Source: Pyrrhosoma nymphula (Eukaryota; Arthropoda; Insecta; Odonata; Coenagrionidae). From it: 64,000 bases of DNA. Position numbers and translations under genes: made by a program. The stretch is from assembly GCA_963573305.1 (NCBI GenBank), contig OY754329.1, forward strand, positions 147,261,266 to 147,325,265, in the 5' to 3' direction. Under the pieces are notes generated by a model, which saw only the letters and a program-made list of their open reading frames with translations, had not been told where the DNA came from and did no database searches. Each line of letters begins with the position of its first letter. Position 1 is the first letter of the stretch. This document shows positions 38,401-49,540 of the stretch, piece after piece.

Positions 38401-40480
38401 TACGGATAGATAAAAATGTAAATATTATAGTGGTATGTTTTCACGCGATAATATTTTTTTACCGCTCATATTAGATAAACTGGGCGGAAAAAGTGTCACT
38501 TCATCCTTTACTCGGCCAATTTTTCAGTGGGACCTACTTAAATCCCGTACTTAAAATTCATGCATTTTAATGAATTGCCACGAACTGTTATCCCATCCCC
38601 TGCAAACCCTTTACCCCACCGCTTCTTTACCTCTCGCTCTCTCCTTCTCATCCCATTCCACCAACCCACCATGCCGCCGCTAATTTACACAGCGTCCGCT
38701 CCCAACATTTTCTAATACCACCAACGCGAGACCTGCGCTCCGACAAACTCCCACCTTCATCTTCCCTCCGTGCACCAACCCTTCCAATTCCACACCCCTT
38801 AGTGAGTTACTCCTGACCCCCCCAAACACACAGCCTTCCTTTTCGTGCGCCACTCCAATCCTCCCCGCCCCCTTTCTTCTCCTGGGTCTTATATTCCCTT
38901 CCCGCTGGAAACAATACCCCAGACCCGCTCTTTTGAGATCCCAATTAAACGCATGGGCGATCAGGACATACATTTTATCCCCACGAAATTCTACTGCCTT
39001 ATGCACCGCCTGCTCTTATGGGTAGCGAAATCTTTCCACCTAACCGCCACCCCTCAAAGTGCCTCCCACCCAGGTAGCCAGAGCCCAAGAGAGCAAGTTG
39101 GCTTAATCCCGCACGCTGAGTAGTAAGTCTGGGAAGTTAGTTTACTTTGTGATCCGTGGCCTCGTACAATTTCTACCTCGCTATAGGAACCAGAAGAATA
39201 CCCATTTCAAACAATTTAGAGCATTGATCAAACCACTTACTTTTCCTTTAGGATTCACCTTTTCCCCTCCGGTGAAATTTAATGCCTGGAGTAACACCGG
39301 ACCAGAACTGATTGGCACCTCTATGCAGCTAACGGTTCATTTAAGGCAGCCTTCCACATAATAATGGGTATGAAAAGCTTATAATGCGTTGCTAAAATCT
39401 AGGAAAGATTTTCATCTTCATACAAGAGAGAGAAATCAACGAAATGGAGGACTTCACTCCAGTTTACTCTGCCGGCCATTCAATCCACTTCGATCACAGA
39501 TGGTTCAAAAAGGATAAACATTAATTTTAGCATTTCATATCGTTGACCCGATGATTGATATCCTTGCTCAAAAACTGATACTGATACTACCACAGAGAAC
39601 TCTTGGAACTTCTTGGAGAAAACTCTTGAAAATACGGTTGTAAGAACAATTTCAATTTTTATTGGAAAAATTTTATATCACACTTAAGGAACTTAATATT
39701 AGGCATTTATAGGGCCAAAACTTAACCTAGGTTAGTTAGGTGCCCTGAAACCCTTTCCATACTCCCTTGTTGTGACGCATAAGGCATGACAAAATTTGAC
39801 TTCTTTTTCGGATATAATAACCCTTGAGGGTTGCAAGAGAGGTGAGACCAGCATGGCAGCGACAGAGCAAACCGCAATGAATAAATAATGTGCATCCCTC
39901 TAATTACATAGGATATCAAATTACCGAACAAACAGAACTGATGTTGAAATTATGCTATGGCTTACTAATGATACAATTCTCTCTAAGTCGGTTTTCTGAA
40001 AAATATCAATAAATATCTACGGCGATATTACTGTTGCGATAGAATTCAAGCTCTTCAGTTAAAAGCTAAACGCGTTCCCTCATAACATTGAAAAAGTCCC
40101 GAATATCGTCCATACAATTTCGGAGTTGTAATGCTAAATGCATTTTACAAGCGATCATTACAATGGCAATATTTTACATTCCAGTTTCAGATCACTCCGT
40201 TCGCTCAGGGTAGCAATTACGATGATCAACTATTGCACTAAAAAAACAATTTAATTTCCCCTATTTGTTTAATATCCCAAAAAAAGGTCGACAGCGCAAG
40301 CAAACAATTTTAAGGACAACAATGACAGGCCTCGTTTGAATGAAAACTACCCTCTTCAATATTCACACTCTAATTGAGGGTATTTATTTAACCGTCCCGA
40401 GGTGAAAAAATGCTCACAAAAATCGACGTCCTTCATTAAATCTAGCAAAGAAGACCCAGTTTTTTGTGTCACTGGAAACA
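35467..40480. other. AT-rich non-coding sequence with one GC-rich block
   Basis: Mostly AT-rich DNA without recognisable genes. A GA microsatellite lies at about 37691-37703, followed by a CpG-rich pyrimidine block at 37730-37900. A second C-rich block covers 38590-38900; its 108-codon minus frame (39006-38680) has no recognised similarity and runs into low-complexity sequence. Confidence 0.45.
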
Positions 40481-40539
40481 TTTAATTCCCTTTATATCAA
40501 ACTTAATGTGTTGTTTTCCTTATTGGGCACACCTACACA

Positions 40540-41350
40540 AAATTCAATTAACGGATCCGGCGCCAAAACGTGTTTCCATTTGCGGCGAAACGCATCCGCG
40601 GAATGCAAATGAAAACGTCCTCGGCCCGAATGAAATATAATCAGTTTATTTACATCGGCCCCGGAAATGATGAATAAAAAATATAACAACGGCAGCAGCA
40701 TCGAACAGGGTGCGCGGGGCACCCTTTGGGGGGGTTTTATGGCGGGATGGGATATGTATGCAAACAAACGAAATCCGACGATATCAAAAGGAAAAGGGGG
40801 AGGAGGGGGAACAGGGAATGGCGGCGGGTGGGAATACAGGGAAAAAAATCAGCGGTGAAATGGAAAAACGAAACAAACTTACGTCCGACGGCGGAAAATT
40901 GGGAGGGACGTTCCCGGCCGACTGAACCCTGAATTATGATAAAGAAACACGAGTGCATTCCGCGGATTTCCGAATTTTTCTCATCGCCCCTCACCCTTCG
41001 ATTGATTACAATCTGTATAAAGAGACGTCAAAATCGAGAGCGCTTTTTCGTTCTTTTTAAATATTACAGATCGATTTATTTTTTGTTCTCTTTTCCGTGC
41101 CGAAATATCACCCAGGGCCACGCCCTCCTCCCCGCAGCCCTCTCTCTTCGGTCTAAAAAAGTTCACAAGCGATCCCAAATGCGCCCTTATTACATCCGAT
41201 CGGCGAGAAGAAAGAAAGAGAGAACTGTTTCAGTCGAGGGGGGGGGGGGGCAAGAGCAAGAGACGGGGTCGAAATCGATGCCCCTCACGCGCATGAAAGC
41301 CGCCCGCATTATTGCCCCCCCCCCTTTATTGTTGCCCATTCCATAAATGT
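40540..41350. promoter_or_regulatory. Candidate cis-regulatory region
   Basis: A CpG-containing, non-repetitive stretch holds dense transcription-factor-like words: an octamer ATGCAAAT (about 40604-40611), a forkhead-type site (reverse of GTTTATTTAC, about 40643-40652), and further ATGCAAAC and ATCGATTTATTTT words. It is embedded between AT-rich flanks. These are visual matches only. Without conservation or chromatin data it may equally be ordinary GC-rich intergenic DNA, and the gene it might control is outside the window. Confidence 0.2.
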
Positions 41351-41970
41351 TTTCTGTGTTGCGCGAAAAAAGTGCGGACTCATCCCCCGCCATTCTTGAC
41401 CACCCACCCTTCCACCTCGCGACTTGGAAAGCGCTCCTTCTCCCCAAAGCCCCTGCCGCCCCCATAAAGACCCCTCCGAAAGCGGGAGCCATTAGTACGT
41501 TGACTGCCAGAATGGCAATAATTGCCGAAGAATAATGGACCGTGAAAAATCCTGCCAGGGCCTGAATCCCGCAAATGAAAATAAACAAATCACCATCGCT
41601 TGATGTACAAAAATTCCCGTGGAAGCAATGGTCTGCAAATTCGATGGCGGGGCTTGATATTGAGGCCTGATGGGAAGGGGAGGGACAGAGGGTGGGAGGC
41701 GAAGAGGGGAGGTGTTGAGTATCGGAGGGGAGGGAGTCTGGATACGTTGGCGGGGAGGGAGGAGGGTCCGAGGCGATGGGTGGCGTTGGGATCGGAACCA
41801 ATTAAAAGGCCTGATGAATAGTATGGCTGCCGATACAGAGAATGCACACAATGAGGAGTATGCAGAATTGGCGGGAACGTTTTTTTTTCAGAAAGCCAAG
41901 GGCCAACACGAGGGTCGAAAACAGTGGCGTGGTGGTGGGGGGCATCGGGCATTTTGATTTGCACCGGCAA
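41225..41970. repeat. G-rich low-complexity block
   Basis: A run of about 12 G at 41238-41249 is followed, after a C-rich interval, by a long purine stretch (41655-41790) with many GGG and GGGG runs that could form G-quadruplexes on the plus strand. The 203-codon minus frame 41801-41190, the longest in the window, lies over this block. It is Pro/Ser-rich at its start, lacks recognisable domains, and is probably a compositional opening. Confidence 0.5.
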
Positions 41971-43690
41971 TAAATAAGGTCAAACTGAAGGCCTTACGCT
42001 GCCATTTGCTTTTTTCTCTATTTCTCCCTTTGAGAGAGATGGTAAACCTTGCATTGGACCTTTTTTTCTGGTGTAATATATCAATATCAATACAACACTG
42101 CACACTTTACCCGGCGATCCAGAGACAAAAGAGAATGCGCTTCCCGAATCCATCGGACAAAACTAACGTCTAATTTTCATGACATGGTGATGACAATTAC
42201 AGTTTGGCGAGCAATCACTGAGAGGGATATATAACACCGGAATTAGAATACCTATTGGGCTAGTCGCAATTTGCGAAACTTAACATGTTTTACAAATCAC
42301 AAATCATTTAATAGGAAAAATAAACCAAAACTCCACCAATAATATTTGTAGTTAAGTACCTGCTGGAATTCGTGATAAATCTTCCATAGTTATATGAAAT
42401 GCCTGTCCTTTAATAGCCTGAAGATTAATAAACCCAAATTGCAACAGGACCTCTATTCAACCACTGCACCTTTTATTAAGTTACGTAAGATTCACCTCAC
42501 TGGTTGCTTCATTTTAGCAGCATTTTAGGGATCATAAGAAACTTAACTGATAAGTACAAACTATTACGTTCAACAGTTTACGCCATCAAGACACATGCCA
42601 TCTGCATTAAGTCATCAACAAGAAATGATTGCCATATACACCTATCTTCACCGCGAAGGGTTACATTGCCACATTTTCTACTGGTTACTATTCCATTGAG
42701 TTATCGGAAAAAAATTAGGCGGACAGGAATTCAAAAGGAAAATTCTTGAAGTTTAATATATCCCTCAAGCGATTTAACGTTTAAACACTCGACACGAAGT
42801 GAAGAAAGTCACTCTCCGTCAAACTGCTTTACTCGAACAATAGCTCATTCTAATGAATCGGAAATCGTCAATGAGTGGGAAGCAAGAGGGAGGGAGAGGT
42901 AGGCGCCGAAATCAGAATTCTAACGCCTCCGACGGCCACGAGGTAATAGGAAAGGGAGCACTTTCTCCAGGGGCGAGAGAGTTGGAATCCAGCGAAAGGT
43001 AAGGGCCCGAGTAGGTAGGCCATCAATTGGCTCCCAATATCCACTCTAATCGAAGGACATCCTATATCCATTATCCCTTATCTCTCAGGACCCCCGACTA
43101 GACCTTCCATTTTCCCACACGCGGGGGTAATTGGGACGAGTTGGACGAGACGCAGGGAGAGATGGAATTGGAAGAAGACGACGACGAAGGGACGCAGAGA
43201 AGAGGGTATTAACGAGAATTATTAAGCTAGTTCGTGTGACATATCAGCTCACATTAAATTCAATGTATTTGGCCTCAATATAAATTCAACCAAATCTTTC
43301 TAATGAAACCAAAATACTTGCCACTTATTGCACAAAATTTCGATATATTTGGCAACACAATACAAGCCATTTCACACCGGAAATGGTACGACTCTACGCT
43401 TCTTACAAATATAATTAAATAAATGAAAAAGGTCGAAGGCAAAAAAACTCGTCAACAAGGAGTCGGTGTGCACTTCGTATATTTTTTATACAATTTAAAA
43501 AATATTTATCACCTCCCGTAATACTTCTAATAAAATGGAAAAAAAAATTATTTTGAAGTTTTTCTCGGCTTACGACATGAAAACAGTCAGATCAAAACAT
43601 CAAACATGTACATATGTATTTGTACATATGTATATTACACACAAGTTCAGCCATGAAAACCAAGTCTATGCGGCACACATATTACCATTG
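41971..43690. other. Non-coding sequence
   Basis: AT-rich to mixed composition with no recognised gene. A short purine-rich tract with GAC-GAC-GAC lies at about 43170-43200, and a small repeated GTACATATGTAT word at about 43606-43632. Confidence 0.45.
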
Positions 43691-43696
43691 ATGCCG

Positions 43697-43875
43697 GCTC
43701 AGGTGGCAGCGGAGTAAAGACCTCGCCTGCCAAGCCAAAGGTCGCGGGTTCGAATACCGCCTGGGTAGAAACTTTACACTTACCAGCGCATGGTTGTTTG
43801 TGTTCGTCTTCTATACTAAATCGGTAGTAGTTGACTTTGGCTGTTGCCAATATAAAGACTATTATAATTATCTTT
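43697..43875 (+). repeat. tRNA-derived SINE (Gly-GCC-like head)
   Basis: The head at 43697-43766 has an A-box-like GGTGGCAGCGGAG, an anticodon-arm-like CTCGCCTGCCAAGC with GCC in the loop position, and a B box GGGTTCGAATACC (one base off consensus). The ends GCTCAGG and CCTGGGT pair partly, as an acceptor stem would. A short body and an AT-rich tail (TATAAAGACTATTATAATTA, about 43850-43870) follow. The extra bases between A box and anticodon arm and the damaged B box argue against a working tRNA gene. It lies 140 bp upstream of the 44-kb fold-back element. Confidence 0.65.
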
Positions 43876-44013
43876 ACTTTATGCTTCCTAAAACGGCTTA
43901 CATTTTAAAATTACATTCAATTAGGGTCTACAATAAGACTAAATATTGTTTAAGCGCTCTTAAGGATAAATTCGACAGTGTCGGGCGATATATGGTGGAA
44001 CAGCATTTTAAGT

Positions 44014-44217
44014 AAAACTACAGTAATTGTACTGTCCACTTAAATTTTAATGTAACTAATACATAACACGTGTTTCAACGTTCCTTAGGGCGTCATCATC
44101 AGGCATGCAAGCATCAGGTCTGGCAGACCTGATGATGACGCCCTAAGGAACGTTGAAACACGTGTTGTGTATTAGTTACATTAAAATTTAAGTGGACAGT
44201 ACAATTACTGTAGTTTT
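44014..44217. mobile_element. Fold-back element with paired hammerhead-like motifs
   Basis: Two 90-base arms (44014-44103 and 44128-44217) are inverted copies with a single T/C difference noticed, flanking a 24-base centre. On the plus strand the right arm carries CTGATGA (44129-44135), a hairpin with GACG and CC pairing to GG and CGTT, GAAA (44155-44158), and the self-complementary ACACGTGT (44158-44165) followed by T. The same series reads on the minus strand of the left arm (CTGATGA 44102-44096, GAAA 44076-44073, ACACGTGT 44073-44066), so both copies have an intact core. The order matches the conserved core of a hammerhead ribozyme with a helix III formed between two molecules. An unpaired U between CTGATGA and the hairpin, and lack of a helix I, are departures. 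The arms' near identity suggests recent origin or gene conversion. Confidence 0.7.
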
Positions 44218-47081
44218 ATTCTACCTTAAGGAGTTTATAGGTATGGGTGGAGGGTTGTTGGGTTTGGTAGCTCTCCCGATTCAGAGGGGCTGTAGAGGGA
44301 GCGTAGCAATGGCAACGATGGGTTGGCAACCGTCGCGAGTTGGGAGGGGTTGTAGCGGGGGTGGGGTTAGAGGTTGGAGGTCGGGAGGAGGTCAGAGGGC
44401 GGAGATGGTTACGGCACGAGTCAATCCTCCTCCCGACAGACGAGAACGTGGCACTAAGGGTGCGACCTGAAGCAAGGAGAGGAAAAGATTGGGACGAAAG
44501 GTCTTTCGGGAACAAAGGAGGGTGAAGGGAAAGGAAAATCCGACGAAGTTGATAAATGATGTCACCCGTGTACCAAACTCTTGGTTGGATGACACGAATG
44601 GAGAAGAAATTCCCTGATACGGAATCAATGCTTCGTCGACGGCATGAGAAAAAATAAAATGCCAAATGTTTTGTCCTGAGACCAAAAATAAACGATGGAG
44701 GTAAAAAACAGATGAGCAGTCCTCCACAAGTAAATTATCGAAGTATTAAGTGACTTATATTTAATCATCAATAATGACAGTGTAGGTCGAAACTAATTCG
44801 AATTATTACTTTAAAAAATAAATGGCTCAATGTCCAAATCAATGGTGTTTTGTTAGAACGGAATATAAAAGAAAAACGTTTCATGAAATGTAGAATCGTA
44901 CTTGGTGTTATAAAAAATAATAAATGTAATAATTAAAAAAATAATGTGCAGTTAAAGATTAACGTTTGGGCCGAGGTTTGTTGGCACACTAACTGGTGAG
45001 GTTTCACTCACTCACTATCCTTGAAAAACAGTGAAATAAAGGTAGCATCTCCATTGTTAATATTTTTCATCAACGGTTTTCAAAAATGCACTGTAGAACA
45101 CTAGCCATCTGCTACTCAATCGTATTGCACTTCGATACGCAAAGAACATATTAATTTGTCATTAGCATAAGAAGTCGATTTTCATCTAAAATGAAGAGTT
45201 CATAAGATTACGAAAGCAAGCGTGAGTGAGTAGCTGAAATTGAAAGAAAGCGGCGGCGGCGGTGGTACGCCGCTGAATTGAAGCCGCGAATTGAAGCCGC
45301 GAATTTCGCCAAAAAGTCTTAGATGAAAGTGGGCCGAGCGCGTAGAATGAGCGTTTCCCGCCAGAATTAAAGCAGGTCCCGACAACACAAGACAATATTA
45401 CGCATCACCACTTCCTCATTTTTCCCACTTATCAGCAATTTGAAAAGTAAAGGTAAAAGCAGCCGCCAAAAGTAAACGGAGCTCTTGAAGAGCACAACAT
45501 TGCAGCAAATAAACCGATTCGATCATATAGGACTTCCATACGAAGAATAAATTATAAAAAATGTGCTTACAAACGTAACTTAAGTTTTCAAATTCTTTCA
45601 GAATGAAGCTTTTATACGAAAACGTCATAAAACATTCTTTCTGTTTCATTAAACATATCTATCTAGTGGAAAATGACAATGCACAAGCCGTCGTTTCCGA
45701 AAATCGAACTATGTGATAAATGTTATGCGACACATATGAATTTTGTAAGTGTTTCCTTAAAACATTATTTCAACTGGTAATAATATGAATATCCGTCCTG
45801 AGTAAACAAAAATAATTCAAGGAAAGTTACTTTAACATTTTAAAATAATTAGGATAAAAAGAATATTCCGAAGCATTATTGGGATTTTGTACTGCCAAAA
45901 AGAAAACTGGGATAAGGACCCAATCAATCTCTTAGGATGGGAAACCAGTATGATAGTCATCACAATAACTCGGTCCTCATCAGTTTATGCTCACAATTCC
46001 CAAAATGACAGGAGCAGCAGAAAAGAAGACTAACCATGCGGAATACAATTACAGTTTAAGAATTAACTCCATGTTTCCGATGTCAATGCATTGACAGTAT
46101 GCAGAGTGCTGTGAATTCTGACACGGTATTGATGATAAATTTCTATAATTTTGCTATACTTCATGAAGTTACATGAAAAGTGTTATTATAAAAATGTTTT
46201 TCCCACTTATTTCTCAAAATAATTTGGATTTAACGGTTTGTTGCTTTTGATTATGACTTTAAATTTAATCCCGAGCTTTCGCTTACGCTTAAATTTAAAA
46301 CACAATCTGTTTTAACCGAAATCATCAAATAATTATGAAACAAACTGCAAAAAAAACTATGCAAATTCATCCATATTTGATTTTAATATTATATTTACGC
46401 AAGCATTCATGTAAACTTCGGTCTTATCACCTCCGAGTGGGGAATGTGGGCGTTAATGCAAAAGAGGACATAATACTTTAAAAATTCAATATTATTTTGA
46501 TCGAATGAGCAACTCAAAGGCGACAATGCTTCTCACTCTAAGCGCGCGCTGCTCCTTCCTGGAGTCACCTCCATCCATCCCATCCTCATGCGCCACTCCC
46601 TTCTTTTCTTCCCGCGACCCACTTCTCGGTCGACACCTCATCCCCCTCCGACCACCCTACTCCGACCCTATAGAGAACCCTTATCGTTAAAAACTTCTCT
46701 TCCCTCGATAATGACCGTCTTATTCTTCGTCTTCATCGGCTCAACCCTACTCCCGCACCACACCTCCCTTTCTCCTCCCGTCTTGGCATTCACTCCTCCC
46801 CCAAATGGAGCCATCCGAAGTGAGAAAAAACTCTCATCACTCTCCCTTCGCCCTTAACACGCATTTTTCCCAATCCCATTCCATATTTAACCGAGATAAA
46901 TCGGCTGACGGGGATTCACTGCTATGGAATTGATACTGACACACATACGCAGAACACGCGCCGCTGATGACTACTTTTCCACGAAGCTTTTAGCTACGTG
47001 AAGTACATACTGATAAGATGATAATTCACCGCTTAAATTTTGTAAGTTATCCAGTTAATGAGCCATAAAAAACCACAGTAC
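44218..47081. other. Non-coding sequence with GC-rich patches
   Basis: A G-rich block lies at 44240-44480. A short CGG repeat with a 13-bp tandem (GAATTGAAGCCGC, two copies and a partial) occurs at about 45248-45306. A C-rich block covers 46540-46850. The rest is AT-rich. No gene recognised. Confidence 0.45.
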
Positions 47082-47150
47082 ATACATCTACATCTACAAA
47101 ATACCCTGCAAGCCACCTCAGGGGTGTGTGGCAGGGGGTGAGTATTCACC
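47082..47150 (+). repeat. Short dispersed arthropod repeat motif
   Basis: CATCTACATCTACA is followed by ATACCCTGCAAGCCACCTCA and GGTGTGTGGCAGGGGGTGA. From memory, very similar blocks occur repeatedly in many arthropod genomes; the sequence itself shows a hairpin between GCCAC and GTGGC. No full element boundaries can be drawn. Confidence 0.45.
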
Positions 47151-47349
47151 ATATGTTTAACATACAGTTTATGTAAAACAATAAATACTTGAATTGCTCA
47201 ATTTATATATCCTATTACAGTTAATTCGAAGCAAGGGGTCAGGCTAAGTTTTTTACCCACCCCAATACAGAAATCATTAATTAATTATACTGTGAAAATA
47301 TTAGATAGTAATATTACTAATATTAGTATTTGTTACTTTTGTAGCATTC

Positions 47350-49540
47350 GTAGCCGAGTCCGTGAAAAGCATCAGTTTTCATGACCGTAATAATGGCCGG
47401 AGGCTCGGTTGCGGTTGGCCAATTTTCGCAGTCACGTCCGATGCCCATCGGATAGGCAGCTACGCTGCATTCGGCTCATGCGTACGCAGCAGATGGAGTG
47501 ACCCCAGGATGACGGCCTTCTGCATACGTGCCATAAGTGATTCCACCAGTGCAGCAGCGAGCCTTTAAATCCACCGAGTACGACTATGTTGAGGACTACT
47601 AGTTTCACAGAGTCTGGAGTACATTTCAAAGTTCAAAGAGCAGGCAATTTAGCCCATTTTCCATCTTCTTTGCATCCATGTTCGTTTCAGCTGGAGCCGA
47701 GAACTCGATCACAAACATGGAGCGTGTAATGTGGTAGTGGAGAACGATATTAGGCTAGGTCGCCTCCAGCTGTCTGGAGGTTGAAATGAAGTAATTCCAC
47801 CAGATGGGACATTAATCGTTCTCCAAGACGGACGCGATTTCTCGAGAGGCAAAGGGCAACACAGGTGTTTTTTCGATGTTATAATGGTAACGAAGGTGAA
47901 AGTATAACACCAGCAGAGCCGCGATGAGCCGAGTTATGTTGACCTGGCGTAGTAACTACAGCCGGAGAGAAGGTGACTCAAAGTCCTCGGCTGGGGTCGG
48001 TACGCCCTGATCTCGTGGAATATGTACCAATCAACGAGCAGGTTGTCCTTGCATCCCACGATTCCCCACTTTGAGCCCTCTTCACATACACCTCATCCCA
48101 TACAAGCCGTACGTGGTGGAGGTTAAAGTCACTCAATGTCGAGGTGAGCGCCTCGTATACAGTGTTTAGATAGGTAATAGGATGGTAGCTCTTTGGATCG
48201 GACAAGCCTCCTTTCTTTGGCATGAGAACCGTACGTCCCTCTCAGCATGGGTAGAATTGGTTCTCTGTCTGACAGAAAGGATATGGAGATTCTGATGAGA
48301 TGTTGGCGGGTGGAAGTAAGCTTCTTCCACCATAAGTTTTTCACTGCGTCCATTCCAGGAGCCGATAAATTCCTCTTGCCAGATAAGATCTTTTTCACGT
48401 CGCATTCCGTGAGTGAAAGGGACCCATCCACATGTTGTAGGTGGTGCAAACACAATTCTTTAAAGAGAGCTATGGCTGAAGTGTCTCCGTTAAATGGATT
48501 TGACGTTTCGTAGATATCCTTCCAGAAACGTTCCTCTTCTTTGACGGGTGGCGGAGATTCGACGACAGGCGGAGGTGGTCGAAGGAGATGGGGAGGGTGG
48601 AGAAGAAAGTTTGACTTATCCCTCACGGCCCAACTCCTCTTGAGAGGTTTTTTCGTGGCCGTGGTGAGCGCCCACACTTTATCAACCGCGTGCTGCTTAG
48701 TGGTAAGCAGCACTATTTTATTTGGTGTGAGATAGTGACATCTGGAGAACGCAGCAGCTATGCGCCGAAATTCGGGTGGAAATGTTCACACAGATGTGAT
48801 GTATTTCATTACACACTGAATCCGCGACGCCTGCATCTAGATGTCCCAGATTTTCGCTGCTTTGCCCCCCCCCCCCCCACAAGAGGCGTTCTTTTGAAAG
48901 TTAGTCATTATCTTGGAAGTAGCGTAGACCATGCAATTGACCATCCAGAGGTCCGACGTCTCCCTCAGGATATCGTCGTAAAGACCATTCAACCGGGTTA
49001 GGTGGTAGCCCTGCATATATATCTTACGGTGGATGTCTCTCTGCCTAGTTCGTACCTCATCATAGATATGTGTGCTCAGAAACCGCGATCGGAGATCGGA
49101 GTCAGCCTGACTGGCATCCTCCCTATTTGTCGGAGATACCGACATGGTAGCGGCTGTCATGTCAGCCAGTGGAGAGGCTGCCTGCGTCGGGGTCTGTCCG
49201 GTGGTTTATTCCTCTGAACTTACGGTTGGTGGAGAGTTTACCCATATACCCCATGCGATGGGGCTCACTGGCAGCATAGCATGCTAGGAGGTCTCCCCTT
49301 AGGGATTCCGCCCACTGCATATGTGCTCTCTTCACAGATGGTATATCACTGTCACTCTCAACACGACTAGGGCCCCCATCCGAGAGGGGCCGATTGTGGG
49401 TGGCTTATCTGGTTTTTTCTTTCTTGCGGACCAGTTTTACTACGTGTGGGTTGGTTAATCCCACACGCAGAGCCGGCAACAGCCGTTATAAGGTACGCCA
49501 CGAGGATGCTGGTGGTCCAGCTTACCGTACTCTAACCTAC
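47350..49540 (-). pseudogene. R2/R4-like non-LTR retrotransposon, degraded
   Basis: Read on the minus strand, a leader (49540-49380) is followed by a segment with HMQWAESLRGDLLACYAASE (about 49330) and MGYMGKL, resembling the conserved pre-reverse-transcriptase region of a retroelement group seen in many animals. The frame 49160-48837 continues it. The frame 48713-48129 begins the reverse transcriptase: ERFWKDIYETSNPFNGDTSA, then SLTECDVKKILSGKRNLSAP with GMDAVKNLWWKKLTSTRQHL (the KAPGxDxxxxxWWK region). Near 48235 a one-base frameshift moves the reading to MPKKGGLSDPKSYHPITYLN (within 48223-47978), the next conserved block. The catalytic YADD region and an endonuclease are not recognisable in 47978-47350. 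At least two frame changes plus stops make it inactive. Confidence 0.7.

Noticed and set aside
38680..39006. 108-codon minus frame
   Set aside because: Falls in a C-rich block, has no known motif and a basic, Gly-rich composition expected from the base content.
41190..41801. Longest open frame in the window (203 codons, minus)
   Set aside because: It starts in Pro/Ser-rich low complexity, spans G- and C-homopolymer runs and has no recognisable domain; the opposite strand is equally open. A compositional opening is more likely than a gene.
41921..41931. Second MITE of the CAGTGGCGT family
   Set aside because: Only one end was found; no matching inverted end or target duplication lies within reach.
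43697..43766. Functional tRNA-Gly gene
   Set aside because: The head has extra bases between A box and anticodon arm, a damaged B box and an imperfect acceptor stem, and is followed by a SINE-like body and AT tail.
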